NCBI GenBank assembly: GCA_017562135.1
Contig: QEYB01000098.1
Span: 293,104 to 357,103, forward strand
Reading direction: 5' to 3'
Source of the DNA: Dipylidium caninum
Taxonomy: Eukaryota > Platyhelminthes > Cestoda > Cyclophyllidea > Dipylidiidae
DNA: 64,000 nucleotides
Position 1 is the stretch's first letter, and the number at the start of each line of letters is the position of its first letter. This document shows, in pieces, positions 1-12,934 of the stretch. Both the position numbers and the translations under genes were made by a program. Under the pieces are notes generated by a model. That model searched no databases, was not told the DNA's origin, and saw nothing but the letters and a program-made list of their open reading frames with translations.

Positions 1-5
1 AGGCA

Positions 6-365
6 ATGAGGCCCCTGAACCAAAAATCTGTGGCTGCTTTGACAAAAGAGTTGAAAAGACTTGAAATTCGTGCTAAGGACCGGTTTCTGGAATGTTTGGA
101 TGTTCACAAAGCTTTGTTGGGAGGACGCAATGCCACTCTGTCACAAGGGTTGATCAGAGCTGCTAGTTGGAGACGGGATATGATGGGACTGGAGTTGTGG
201 ACCAGCCGACTGTCTACGAATAGCGACTTCTCATATTTTGAGTTTGTGCCACTAAAGGGCGAGATCAAAAGGAAGGAGTTGAAGGATCTAGGAAGTGAAA
301 AGGCGGAAGAGGAGGATGAAGAGGAAAAGACGAACGCCGAAAGTGATTCCGACTACTGTAACTAA
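6..365 (+). CDS. Hypothetical protein, probably a 3'-terminal exon
   Basis: An open frame of about 119 codons ends in TAA at 363-365 and may begin upstream of the window, so this could be the last exon of a + strand gene. I do not recognise the family. The N-terminal half looks helical and charged. The C-terminal half carries the stretch YFEFVPLKGEIKRKE and then a very acidic tail rich in Glu and Asp. A similar F-x-F-x-PLK stretch occurs near the C-terminus of the ORF ending at 1858, so the two may be related. No domain or localisation signal is visible. The call rests on ORF length and the biased composition of the tail. Confidence 0.35.
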   Translation: MRPLNQKSVAALTKELKRLEIRAKDRFLECLDVHKALLGGRNATLSQGLIRAASWRRDMMGLELWTSRLSTNSDFSYFEFVPLKGEIKRKELKDLGSEKAEEEDEEEKTNAESDSDYCN

Positions 366-1276
366 GTCGGAAGGAAGGCTTGAAATATGACATATGTTGT
401 TAAGAGAGAGGACTAGTCACAGTTTTTTTCATTTGACTAAATGACTAATGTCATTAAAGGGGGCTCATCAAGGAAAGATACCCCACACGGACATTTCAAT
501 CAAAGTGAGTAAAGGCTAAATCACACTGGTTAGCGTGAAATTCATCTGAGAAATAAGTTGCACCTCAAAGGTCGAGATCTCCTAGGTGGCATGAACCCGC
601 GTGCACGTGGTACCACTAACCGACATCACTTAAGACACGTCTCATGGGAGAACCACGGCCGATACACTGCGTAGGGAATGAATTTTAGTCAGGGATATAA
701 ATAACAGTCTTTTTGATACGCAGGCGAAACAAGAGCTGTACTTTGCTGCAAGGGCGAAAGATATACAGTGAAATTTCATGGGTAAACGAACACGTAAAAA
801 CTACCACTCTTTTGATAACAATTAATGGGGTCATCTTTGTGGTTCGGGAATTTTTGAGAACGGGTAAAGTTTCAGTGGGCTTCCCATCGCCATTATACGT
901 GAAAAGTATTGTTCCATCTGATGCAGTGTGAGGTTCACTTTAAAGACCGAAATAATGGGTGTCAAAGAGGCATCTGCTAGCTGCGTTACGAATGCTGGTG
1001 CTGAAAATTTGACAGCCGTATTGGTTTCATTAGCTCGCCTTTTTAACATGGTTGGAGGATTATTCGTGGAAGTAATACACGTCACTAATTATGGGTTGCC
1101 AAATTACAAACTGGAGTGGTATTATTCATAGCCTAATTTGAAGAGATCAGAAAACAAGTGTCCTTTCTGTGGCGCTTTCACCACGTGGGCTCAAGGTCGC
1201 AATCATTGATTGGGAGATCCTTTTGGATACGAAGAACCGCAGACACACGAAAGGCAACGTCTTAAAAAGGAGAAGG
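366..1276. other. Unassigned sequence between two ORFs
   Basis: AT-rich with short ORFs only. An open frame continues upstream from the ATG at 1277 to about 1169, so part of this may be an upstream exon. Nothing else could be supported. Confidence 0.4.
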
Positions 1277-1858
1277 ATGTCAGTGGGTGAAGAAGACAAT
1301 GATGGATTACAAGAAGAACTTGACGGTCTCAAATCACGCGACGATGGCTACGGCGACATCACTCCCAAGGTCACTATCACCGACGGCGAGCTAAATCGTC
1401 GCCAGCATAGGCAACACCGTCAATATCCCCGCCATCACTCCCACCTCAACTCTAAGACATTCACAGATCACATACATCAAGTTCCTCTCCTTGCTTCTCC
1501 CCCTGGCTTAATTCGTCGATTCGCTGATTGTGATCTAACTGGCGACTGTCAGCTCCTTGAGGCCTCACCATCCGAACCGGAGCTGCCAAATGGATCAAGT
1601 ATCCCAGGAGACAATCGACTTTCTCAAACTTCATCAATGACGACAGCTACCGGAGGCAGATGGGAGGGGAGGCTATTCCGAATGTGGAAAAAATCAGCAC
1701 CTGATCTTGGGGTTGACGGGGAAACAACTGAAAGAGAGGAAGAGGAACAAGATGAGTATGCAGGTGGACGGTGGTTCAGGTTTACTCCTCTCAAGGACAT
1801 CTTCCATTTGTATAGGAAGACACGATTGTTTCGGAGATTGTCATTCTTGGATGAGTGA
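1277..1858 (+). CDS. Hypothetical protein with acidic and basic low-complexity segments
   Basis: An open frame of 193 codons from the ATG at 1277 to TGA at 1856-1858. The frame is open upstream to about 1169 without an ATG, so this could be a terminal exon of a longer gene. The protein starts with a basic RRR stretch, has a Gln/Arg/His-rich middle, Ser/Pro-rich linkers and an acidic EREEEEQDEY run. It ends in an aromatic and basic segment containing WFRFTPLKDIFHLYRK. I do not recognise it. The ending resembles the YFEFVPLK segment of the ORF at 6-365, which suggests a shared motif. No membrane span or signal peptide is evident. Confidence 0.4.
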   Translation: MSVGEEDNDGLQEELDGLKSRDDGYGDITPKVTITDGELNRRQHRQHRQYPRHHSHLNSKTFTDHIHQVPLLASPPGLIRRFADCDLTGDCQLLEASPSEPELPNGSSIPGDNRLSQTSSMTTATGGRWEGRLFRMWKKSAPDLGVDGETTEREEEEQDEYAGGRWFRFTPLKDIFHLYRKTRLFRRLSFLDE

Positions 1859-3851
1859 GTGATAGCGAGAGGGCAAGGCGACGGCAACGAATTGTTTTCA
1901 GTTAACGTTTTAGGTTCATTGTGCATGCGCGTATACGCGTGAAAACCTTCATTTTCAAGGCGCCCACAAGTGTAGCTGCGCCTGTACGCGTTGATTCAGT
2001 GGTAGCGATCCAGTCGACCTAACCCCTTTTGTCACTGCTCCCAAAATTATCACGGTTCTTGCTATTATTTTGAACAGACATTCTGTTAAATTTGCTGCGC
2101 TTCTTGCGTTTAATAGTAGTCGGATTTAAATTACATTTTTTATTCTCCCCTGAGCCCCTTTCCGTTGTCAATGCTAATAGTTATTCCATTGAACTGCTCG
2201 GTGAAGCGAGGAACACCCTAACGGCCGGAAAATATCGAAGTTAAATTATACTGCAATCATGAACACCCGACCTCATGCGGCCCGTTGAAATCGAGCATTT
2301 AAGCTTTAGCATGGCTCATTACTATGAATTGATGGAGTTTCAAGAGTATGATGCTCTCGTTTTCTGCTCAGAAGACGGCGTCTTGAGTGATTGGCACGTG
2401 ATCATGACCACCTCACAGAAAACGCTTATGTTTGATCGTTATTGTTTGAGTCGGGAAGAATTATACATGAAAGAGGTGTGGTTGTCGAATTTGAACTAGC
2501 TCACTGAATTGTTAGTAGTACTGGAGGGCACGCGAAATTCTTCATTCTTTCGCATATCGTAATAATCGCCCTCCGATATCGAGTCAGGTTGCCTGAGTTA
2601 ATCACGGCGGCTAATGAAGCCAGCCAGATAAGTATTTCTTGCAAAATTTGTAATGGAGATTCACATTAATTTCGCAGTCTCATTGGTAGGAAATGAATTT
2701 CGATGACGATTAATGTTGATTTATTGTTTTATTTTGTAGTTTGCTCCTAGGTAATCGAGGTCATATGAAGCCGCTAAAACTTAAATCTAGCACACTGCTT
2801 ACTTCAATCAACCATTCACACATGTGCGGCGAGAAATTCATCTGGTCCGATGAGGTGGAACTACCATTGTGTGAAAAAGTTATAAACATGTGAATGTTTT
2901 TGGTGCAAGTTAACATTCTAGTCACTGCCACTTTAAACATTTAACTTATTGGGTTTTCCCACGCTTTCATACCAATTATTACGAATTTTGAGCAATTGGG
3001 ACATCAGGTCTGAACTCGAACTAAGCGTAGCAACTTATAAACTGGATACTGTAGACTTGAAGGTAAACACCGACTCCCACTGACCAGTTTCCGCCTAGAC
3101 AATTTTCCCGAGCCACATACTCCAAGCTTCGATAACCGAGGTCGGAGGACTCTTAGTTCAGAAATACAGGCTACTAAAGCAGAAGCAGAGGCCCCGAATT
3201 AACAACCCCCGGCCACGTGGACGGAAAATCCAGCAATCTCGGCTGGCTCCCACTGCACAAGGCATGAACACGTAGTAAACTCACGTTCTCAAGGCTTACT
3301 GACACGCCATTTTTTTAACTTTTCTCCCAATCAATGATTTAAGGAGGACTCGATTGTTCGACTATTCGCGAAGTCTACCGATACAATCTGCTGATGGTTT
3401 AGTGTTTACCAAATGGACAAGATGACCGATGACCTTTCTTCTTCCGTCGCACCAATTACCAAAATTGGTTCCAACTCAAACAACTAGGCAAGGTGAGAAT
3501 AGTGAAGATGAAGAGATACACTTCCTATCTCCGGCCATAATCCACCCAGTTCACATATGACATCTACCTCTGTGGAACCGCGTTTTATCCCTACGAGGCA
3601 TTCTCAGAAACAACTGCAAACATCCCAAGAGACACATTTGATAGATTCATTTTGCACAGGGGTTCAAATACGAATCTCCAAACCAAACGTACTCTAGTCA
3701 ATTCCGTAAAAACTCCTCAAATTTCACGTGGATTTATTTTACACCAGGTTCTTCGCAGGACCGCAGGAAGAGAAATAGATAATAAATAACACGATGAATA
3801 GGATAAAAACTATGACGTGAAATGAGGCACTGATTGCTGATGACTGTGGGC
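1859..3851. other. Intergenic, no gene supported
   Basis: About 2 kb between an unassigned + strand ORF and the 3' end of taxilin. The longest open frame (2275-2499, +) is 74 codons with no recognisable motif. A TTTATT at 3733-3738 reads AATAAA on the minus strand and could be the taxilin polyadenylation signal. Confidence 0.4.
3733..3738 (-). promoter_or_regulatory. Candidate polyadenylation signal of taxilin
   Basis: AATAAA on the minus strand about 115 nt past the taxilin stop codon. It is supported only by hexamer identity and position. Confidence 0.35.
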
Positions 3852-6800
3852 CTAGGTCTTTCCATCGTAATTCACCTCAGTTGCCTTGCTACCATCACTA
3901 CCATTTACTTGTTGTTGCGGAGGGGCTTCTTCCTCTAAAAATAGCCAAATTTATGGGAAAAAAAAGGCTTTCTTAAGCGGCAAGACAGTAGATATTATAC
4001 AGCACCTCTTGGGGGTGACGATTTGCCAGTCCGCAGAGCACGGCAGAGATTGGAGAGACTGTTAACCTGCTTCTGTAGAGCTTGTGACTTCTCCTTTTCT
4101 TTGCGACACTCGTCGATCATGTCAAGGAGGGCCTTCTGGCTCATCTCCCACTTGCTTCGCCACTCCAGAGCAGCAGATTCCGCCGTTCGCACGTGTTTGG
4201 TCATCTGTGTTTTAAATAATAACAAGGACACCTAATTTCTCGTTCACAACATATCAGGCAATCAGTGGGCACCAGATATTAAACGTCAAGGTAGCGGCCT
4301 CTTCCACATTCTTGATTACAAAACTTGGTATGCCAGGGGATGGAACCCAGTTGTTTTACGACGAAAATAGGTAAAGGGGTACTTTTCGACTGATCACGGC
4401 CAAATGGCCAGTCGTTCAACGTGCATGAAAGACCGAAAATTTGAGATCATACCTGACGGGGATAACAAATTTGACGGGTAGTGGACCAAAAGTCAGGCAC
4501 TTAAGATACTAACAAAAATACATGAACATCTGCAGTCTACGGTAGTCCTGCTTAGTAACAGTGAAAAAAAGAACTCTTCCATTACTGACTTTAATAAGAT
4601 GGGTCATCTTAACAAACCGAAGTGATTAACGTTCCCATCTGAGATAGGAAAACAACTTGTGCATAACATACACCTAAACTGTAAATTTGCCTCTTTCGAG
4701 TAATCCCCTTATTTGTAACTAAAATTTTCGCAACACAGGACGAAAAGTCGACAATTAACCAACTAAGAGGTTCTAAAGACGTCATAATTAAAACCGATAC
4801 ATAATTACACAAGGAAAGCAGCCTTCCCCTAAGCTCTCATTCCCACAAAGTTATTCCATAGCACTAAGTGACCAATTAAGTAAATTCGAGGGAAAAAAGA
4901 AATACGCAAATTGAAACGTGGTAACTGACTGGAAAAACTGAAAATGTGAAGGTTGACACCGGTTTGATGACACCGACCCAATGCCATTACCATTCAGCTC
5001 CATGATTGTGTTTCAGCAGTTTAACGAAGAAACTTTAGGAACCAATCACTAGGTTCAATGTACAAAGGAATAAGAAAAAGAACTGACGTGACCTACTACG
5101 AGTTAACTCTTGAGTATCTAATGAAAACAGACCGGTAGCCGGATTCTAATAAACGGGGACTTGCTATATCTCCTTGTTCGATTGCATCAACCTCCTATAA
5201 GTTGATGACAAATGCCCTGATTGGCATCTATTTTAGGAATTCTACAGACTGTCGACGAGGCAATGGGTAAAGGAACAAGTTAATTAAGAATGTATTTCAA
5301 TGTTATCGAGTTCATGATGTTGTGTTGATGTTATCGAATGTTATAGGAAATTTTTTTCAAAATGACTAAATTATTTCCACTCTATCGAGCCGTCCCCGCT
5401 TCAAAGAACGATTGAAGATTTGGAAAATTCCATGCATAATAAAATCACTCGAAATCACCATTCCGGTTCAAAGCACTGATGATGTTCAGCGTGAATGTCC
5501 GCATTAAAAAGAAAATGTAAGCTGCACACAGGCAAATGTGTGCGCCAACGACTCGACTTTGATTGGTGTGTGGCGTTACATCTACTGCAAGGAAATCGTC
5601 TAGTGTCAACCATAAAAAACACAGCAGAGTAAGAAATCAGCAATTTTATTCCCTTCAATTTATATACAGGCTCAATACCTCTAAATACACAATAGAGAAG
5701 TAGAATGACCACAAGGCCACAATAAGTAAACTGAGATTATACTTGTCTGACTGAAATCACTACCTTCGAGACATCGAGTTTTGACAAGACGCAAAATGGT
5801 AGAAACGATGGAAAAGTTCAAATTCGCGAGCGACTCAAGTCTTGTGTGGAAAAATAATATTTAATTGCTGGTTTTTATCCTGCTGTTCATGTAAATGGGA
5901 AAAACGACACCAGTCATCGACGAAGGGGCCAAAGCTTAATACCGCTTAATTAAAAAAGTGCATAAAAGGCATTTAAGTCTGATTTTTTTAAACACTCGAA
6001 AAAACCCATTGAAATCCTCCCTACTTAACAAATTGTGGTGCTACTTTAGGATCCTTATCTACTTCAATTCTATCTACGGTTACTTCTCATTCTCAGCTGA
6101 AAAGAATTAAAGAAAGTTTGAGACGAAAACAAAGTAAACAACTTGCACACTTTTTCCATTTCTTTCTTTGTGTTCTCGATAAGGTCATTGCTTTTTGCCA
6201 TGGTTCTATTGAAAGCCTGGTATTTATTCTTGTAGAATTCAATCTACAAATAATTACAAAGAAAATGATTCAATAAGGAAAGTGGACGGTTGAGGATGCC
6301 TAACAGGTAGACCGGAGTGTGTGTTTCTCAATGGAACATCACTTTTTTTCACAGATGATTGCCTCTAGAAGACGTAAAGTAAAGAGATTGGCTACGCCAA
6401 TGCCGACACACGAGGGATTGTAGGGCTACTTTGTTAGAAGGAATAAACTTTCTCGAGAAGTATTCTTTGTACAGGAAAGTGAAATTTCCCGAAAAAGATT
6501 ACATTAAGTTGATCACAGTTTTACCGATAAGGTATCACAATAATATTAAACTGACTAATGTCATCTGATCTGGTTCTTAAGAGACGTGAAAGTAGCTTCG
6601 GAAATGAGGACCCTTCGCAGATACGCATATCAAATAAGATAGACAGTATAACAAGTTCAGGTAAATTAAGGTAGGGGGAAACAAGGACGATGGAAAATAG
6701 AAACCACTTTAAATAGCTAACTGCAAAGCTGAAAAATATCAGAGCAAACGACAAAGAACGAAGAGTATTAAGTGTACTGTTCCCAAAATCAGCCCATTAA

Positions 6801-8648
6801 GATGAGGCAAATAAACAGGAAGAATCAGTGTCAAACTCAAAAGTACGGTGACGTAGAAGACTGGTATTCCAGAGGTCTCCAATTCAGAATCTTTCATGTT
6901 GAGGTCCCAAAGGATCGCAGAAAAGGATAGTGTTGTGATAAAGGTGAAAGAAGAGATATGCGATGTGAAAGTGAAAGGGAAAAATTATCATTAATATGAA
7001 CAAATTATGGCCAAAATAGAGTCGATACCGATGAATTCTTAAATATAAGAAAAATATTATTACAAAAAATAGCATCACAAAGGAGATCAAAAAGTTCAAA
7101 CCATTTAGGATCGTAAATTCGAGGGAAAAGACGACTTTTATTCAATGTCTAGCGAAGAAGAGTAAAGGTAAGGAAAAACACTTACACCAGCTATAAAAGA
7201 AGAAAGTGAAAAGAACTATACGAAGAGATTGCAATCACAGTTATATACAAGGTCCATGGTAATAGAACTCTCAAGGATCCTGAAGAAAGGGAATATTAAG
7301 GAAGAACAGGGAAGGTTGAGTTACGGGAATACACAATTCATCCTAAATGGTCTGTTAATTTTGAGACGCAACGAACCCCGCGGGAAGACATAGATAAAGA
7401 TGAATTAGTCCACCCAAAACGTGGTTAATCATGGGGAAGGGAGAAAAATATAATATGATAGAAAAGATACAATTCATTGTTTACATCCAACCACAAAAGA
7501 AGTTCTTCATTACGAATAGAAAATTCGGAAAGACGAGGGGTAGAAAACGGCTTCGGTCTAAGAAAAGAAATGGGTTAGAGTGCTACGCTCACTTGCTCTT
7601 TAAGCTTTTCTTCCACCAACTGGTGAGCTTCAAAGCGCCGCTTAAGAAGATCGCATTCCTCGCGGGCACGCGCCGTCTCGTGCTTTTCGCGTACTAGAGC
7701 CTGTTCATGCACCACTCGCGCCTGAGCAGCTTTCGCATCTGCCAGCTTTGTTTCCAACTCACGTGTTTTCAACAACTATAATTTTATATTTAAATATCTG
7801 ATAGTTTTCAACTTCAATCTTAAATTGAATATGAGTGATAAAAAAGGCAATGAAAACCCATGGAAAAAAGTAATTCTAGAGAGACGTCTCTACCTTTAAA
7901 AACATTCTATTGAAACAAGAGTATTAATCAATGAAGTCAATTTCGAGACTTATTATGTAAAAGCACTAACAAGACGTACAAGAATGATCCAGTTTTCCCA
8001 CCTTAAAAATGAAACACCGGAGTTTTCCAATAATTACATCGGCTTGGTCATTACATATTCCCAAGTCCTTTTTTATTGTCTGTAACCACGGCCAAATTGA
8101 CTCCATTCTAATAATTCCTCCAAAGAAGTTCCAAGCAGCATTGCCAAAACACAACTTAGGAGAGGTATGACATTGCCATAAACATTAACATTCCACCCCG
8201 TTCAGACGATAATGCTCCACTTTCGTTGACTCAGATAAAGCTTACTTTTAACCACATTCCTTGACTCACTTCATGAAAGTCACCCGAAATATAAATCTGG
8301 ACAATTACGAGTAGTGAGCACTTATGAAAAAAACAAGTAAACTTCTGCGATTCTAGTAGAGACAAAATTAAAGGGACAGATATGTATGGTAAGATACAAC
8401 GGTAAGAGAGTTTATCATATCTGTTTTCAACGAACTCGTTTAAACTACCAAAAAAATGATGAAAAATAAACACCCACGTGGCACTGAATACAGTTTTATA
8501 GGGAAAGATACATCAACACTAAAATTTACGAACATTGAGGAAACAAAATATAACCTCAAAAAATGAAACTATTTCTATACGTGCATTAGAATAAGCGCTG
8601 ACACTACAATCATATTTAAAATACGAGATAAGGTAAGCAAAATACAGC

Positions 8649-8679
<31 letters not shown>

Positions 8680-9600
8680 TATTATAGTTAATTCAATGGT
8701 TTTGTGAGTGACAAAATTAAAATGAACACGACCCCAATTTGTAATGCAAAACAAAAACTTTATTGATGGAATAAAGATACAAATGCGCCGTTGAAAAAAG
8801 GTCAGATAAGCCAAGGGCAAGAAAGGGAAATAATTGGTACCAGGTAGTTTATGACACATATTTCATACTTACCTTTTGTATATATTCTTCCCTTTTTTCG
8901 TGATCTGCAATAAACTTTTGCAATTTGTCAGCTAAAGTTTGATTTTCTTCCCTCAATGCATTATTTTTCTCGAGGTAGTCATTGAGTTGAGTTTGGATCT
9001 CATTGATTCCGCTCTGAAAACGATCAGCCACCTCCTTTCGTTTCTCATCTTCCGACTGGGCCATTGCCATACTCTGATCCTGAACAAGAGCATTGGTGAA
9101 GATTGAGACATTATATTACTCTAATCAAGTGGTTTTGTTTTTGGAGCTCTCTGCATAGCGACTCCAACTTTTCCTTCTGTAAATTAACACGATTATAGCT
9201 ATCAAGATATTGATCGCGCTCCGCTCCAATCTAAAATTGTAAGCACTGTTGATATCATCCTTGTAGGATATCCATTATGCCTATTCGTAAGCAAAAATTT
9301 ATACCGACAAAATACGTTTATCCATTTGCTTGAGCCTAATACTCATGTCATTGTTTTCAGATGTGAGAGTTTGTAACTTCCTAAAGAGTACGATGAGTTT
9401 ATCCTCGTCAGTGGCGTCTGCGGGGGTATCATGCAATTCGCTGGCTGAAATAGATTTAATACAAAGCAGCGACGTCATAAACCTATCATCTTCAGTTCCC
9501 GTTTCCTCTGTTTTTTTGTTAAACCAAGAGCGTTTTTCCGGCTATCCCCTTGTATCTGCTCCTGTTCTGAGACTTCGGCGGCAAGTCCCTCCGTTGTCAT
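3852..9600 (-). CDS. Taxilin (syntaxin-binding coiled-coil protein), complete
   Basis: Taxilins are long coiled-coil proteins that bind free syntaxins and act in vesicle traffic. Eight exons with GT-AG introns join in frame into 377 residues: 9600-9483, 9444-9305, 9230-9120, 9079-8873, 7775-7593, 6243-6151, 4204-4006 and 3934-3852. The start is ATG at 9600 and the stop is TAG at 3852. Diagnostic taxilin stretches are LESLCRELQKQN (about residue 110), EEKRKEV-like SEDEKRKEVADRFQ, KYQAFNRTMAKSND, SKWEMSQKALLDMI (about 300) and LCRALRTG (about 338), followed by a short Gln/Glu-rich tail. Nearly the whole chain is heptad-like. The 5' introns are tiny (38, 74 and 40 nt) and the later ones reach 1.1-1.9 kb. 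The human family has alpha, beta and gamma members; I cannot assign the subtype. Confidence 0.93.
8649..8676. repeat. (TA)n microsatellite in a taxilin intron
   Basis: An uninterrupted AT dinucleotide run of about 28 bp inside the 1.1 kb intron between taxilin exons 4 and 5. Confidence 0.9.
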
Positions 9601-10940
9601 TGTGGCGGCAGCGGCAGGCTTTAATTTCAATCAACCCCCGAGGTTTATAATTTTGCGTTATTTTCCAAAGTATAAAACAACTAGGGAAATTCATTATATA
9701 ACTAGGCCCCATATTTACAGATTAAAAATCGGCTTAAACTATTTTACCATAAATTTTGTGACCTAGTTTTTAATTTTTAAGTCTCATTAACCTGTTCTCT
9801 TAGACGTGTTTCGTAAAAATGAAAAATCCCAAACCTAGTACAATTTGCAAGATCACAAATGTCCCAGATGCGATCTTGAGCAATACTTATTACCCGTATG
9901 CCAACTGTAGAAAGGTCTTAGCGCACTCACGGACGACCCACTTTTCATTAAACAGTTATTTATGGCCTAACAAGAACTCAAAGTTTTAATTAAGTACCCC
10001 TTTAATTTTGCATATCACAAACAAGAACTCCCGTCGCACAAATAGTAACGAGGGGCGCAAATCAATCATGAGCCAACGCACCCAATAAACCGACCCCTAA
10101 ACTACATCTCACATGACCTTCCTCACCATCCCCCTAACCACCACCGTCGGTGATCACGGCGCGCTAAAAACGGACAGCCCCACAGACCGTCACCCGACCG
10201 CAGCGACCAGTGGACCAAGCATGCTCGTCCCAGGGCCCACCAACCATTACTAGGCGCGGCGATGCCAACCTCCCCACGAGTCCGGCGCGCACCAGGAAGC
10301 ATCCAAAAGCGGCACGCTACCACCATACCATCGAATCGTGACCACCCCCATGACAAACACGACCGCCAGGTAAGTAAAGGCACTGCTAACCCGAAAGACC
10401 AACATCTTCATGGCCAATAAAAGCCGTGTTACCATCCTCATCACTTTATAAGATCTGTCCGCGTTACCAATTTTGCGTCGTTTCGCACGTCTCCTACGTA
10501 ACTCGAAGGTTAGTAAGGTAGTACGATGAGGGATAAGAGAAACGAGAACCAGACACGAAAAGGGGGGTTGGGACAAAAGTGTAGTGAAGGGTCGTGAAAA
10601 AGTTACGACATCGGCGGCAGGAACGCGATGTCTAGGTGTTGAGGAGCATGATGAGCCGGAGCTAGCAGCAAAACCACAAAGACAGACAGAAGTTTCTGTA
10701 CACAAACATGCAGATCGCCATGATATATCATAGCGTCTTTTCTGCAATCCTATTTTCCTAGGCACTTGGGGAAGTATCGAAAACGCGAGAGACCGACATG
10801 AGGCAAAGCGAGTCATCATTCGTGCGGTGTGGGGAGAAAAGCGACGGGTGGAGAGAGCAGGTAGTTGTCGGGTCTCTGTACATCGGGGATCGAAGATGAT
10901 CGATCGGGCAAGTGGGAGCCTGTTAGCGTAATAGCCGTGA
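9601..10940. other. Intergenic between taxilin and the hnRNP gene
   Basis: Contains the taxilin promoter side and the 3' flank of the hnRNP gene, both minus strand. The ORFs at 10,120-11,070 on the minus strand are out of frame with the hnRNP last exon and look like chance or UTR frames. No further gene is supported. Confidence 0.4.
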
Positions 10941-12934
10941 TTATTGAGGGTGTGCTGCAGTCGCTGCATAGTCGGAATAAGTTGGAACGGAGGGGGCGGA
11001 GTCAGTGGGATTCCAGTGGGAGGAGGAATTTGTAGCTGCTGTTGTACCCCCTGAGTATCCAATAGCTCCTGCTCCACCAGGAGCAGTCGCAGCCATTGAT
11101 GTTACTCCACTGTTCTGATAGTGTGGATTGGGAGTAGCGGACATCGTCGCAGTGTTGTGATGATGGTGAGTGTTATTTAACCGTCCAGTGGAGTACTGAT
11201 TACGGAAAAGAGCCGAATTTGTTGCGTAATTGGCATACATGCCTAAATTAGAAATCAATATTTGTAGGAAGCACTAGAATCTTCTTTAGTTCTAACTCTG
11301 TTCAGATTTTGTATGAGCACGCCCACGAGAAATACATATTCAGAACTATTCGCTTTAAAATTCAAACTAAACGAAACGGTGATCACACCTGAAATTCTAG
11401 CAACAGCAGGAATCAAACGAAAAGATACTGATTATCGTGAATGCGAGTGCCTATATGCAAAAAACAAATATCACTTAAACGCAAAGCCCTAGGGTAAAGA
11501 TAGGAATCTCCACAGCGTACATAAAACAGCACTTTCGGTCACAACAAAGAATGGAATTAAAACTAATCAATATAATCCCTAAATGACAAGGACTATTGGT
11601 TCCCCACTAGCCCACGACACATTACCCAAGATATAACTCGGGAAATGTGGAAAACGTACCATAACCCCCGGTAGCAGGACTAGGATTAGCAGCACCGAAG
11701 TAATCATAGCAACCATAGTAGCCACCATAAGCGTAAGGATCCAAACTAGCGTAGGCATTGGAATAATCTCCATACGGATAAGGTGCGTAGGCTGCATAAC
11801 CCGGATCAATGTAACCGAGACACTTCATGTCTAAAAGACAAATCGAACCGTGGACTAGTCCATGTAACTAACGCAATGCAACCCAGTACCAAAATGGAGA
11901 CACCCCACTTTTATTCTTATTCGCCTGATCCTTCGTCACCGCAACTCGCACATCACACTGAAACAAATGGAAAGTAGATAAAACAAGCTGTGATTCGTAA
12001 AAGACGCGAAGAGATGAGTGGAAAGGGGGGATAAAACGTAAATGATTAGAAAAAACCAAAGAGCAGAAGAGCTTAAAACTATACCAAACAGCCACATATG
12101 AACTTACGCTACGATGATGACATGAACCCAAAACAAGAGCATGGAATAAGTAAGTCATTATAAAAGTCTCAGCCATTAGGAAACAAAAGAGATAATCTCA
12201 AAAGCTTACCTGACGCCCGTGAATTTCCTGACGCTCTTTCGATATGGCTTTTCGAGCAGCAGCTTCGGTGGTAAAGCTTACAAAAATATAATGCTTCCGT
12301 TTCTTCTTTTGAGTATCAAAAGGTAAGTCAAGGGACTCAACCTAGTACTCGTTAGACCGTATTATACTCACCTGCCCAAACTGACTAAAGTACTCCTTGA
12401 TACTGTCCTCCGCCAGCTCAGGATCAATGCCCCCAACAAATATCTTTTTCATTGCCTCGCGGGAGGGCTTTGCTCTTTTAGGATCAATCCGCTTCCCCAT
12501 GAGTTTATGCTCAGGTACGCTGAGGACTTTATTGACGGATTCCTCGTTTTCGAAAGTAACGAAGCCGAAACCCCGAGAGTTGCCTGTGAAACGGTCTACC
12601 TTGATTATGCAACGGGTCACATTGCCCCATTGGGAAAAATAATTTTGGAGATCCTCTAGCAAAAAGTAACGGAGAAAACAAATAACAAATACCATCTGTA
12701 GTCTCCCAGTTTAGCCCACCAACAAAGAGTTTGCTACGGTCAAATTATTAACATATAAGAATTGAAGTACCGCACGTCATCGTCGGACTCGGAATGGACG
12801 ATGGCATCGCCCAAGTCATCAGGCTGTTTCTCGACAGCGTTATCCTCCTCTAAAGGGGACGGATGTTCTCTCTTTTCTACGGAGTTTTCGTCACCGTTTG
12901 CGCCCTTCCTCAAGTTTTCTTCAGCGTCCATCAT
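10941..12934 (-). CDS. hnRNP A/B-D-like RNA-binding protein with two RRMs
   Basis: Nuclear and cytoplasmic RNA-binding protein of the hnRNP D (AUF1), hnRNP A/B or Squid type. Exons: 12934-12771, 12733-12693, 12655-12372, 12341-12210, 11957-11904, 11822-11660 and 11242-10941, giving 379 residues. An alternative exon 5/6 junction at 11909/11830 adds one residue. The first 50 residues are acidic. RRM1 has RNP2 KLFVGGLNW (about 56) and RNP1 SRGFGFVTF (about 95). RRM2 has RNP2 KIFVGG (about 139) and a variant RNP1, RKHYIFVSF. The linker HKLMGKRIDPKRAK is typical of hnRNP D. The tail is Tyr/Gly/Ala/Pro-rich, then Asn/Ser/Thr/His-rich, which is prion-like. Introns 1-3 are only 37, 37 and 30 nt. The ATG at 12929 is a possible second start. 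The nearest hnRNP subfamily is uncertain. Confidence 0.9.

Noticed and set aside
2275..2499. 74-codon + strand ORF
   Set aside because: No motif, no splice context and no related sequence seen; kept only as intergenic.
10250..11077. 275-codon minus-strand ORF overlapping the hnRNP last exon
   Set aside because: Out of frame with the well-supported hnRNP exon; its composition is a frame-shifted shadow plus 3' flank.
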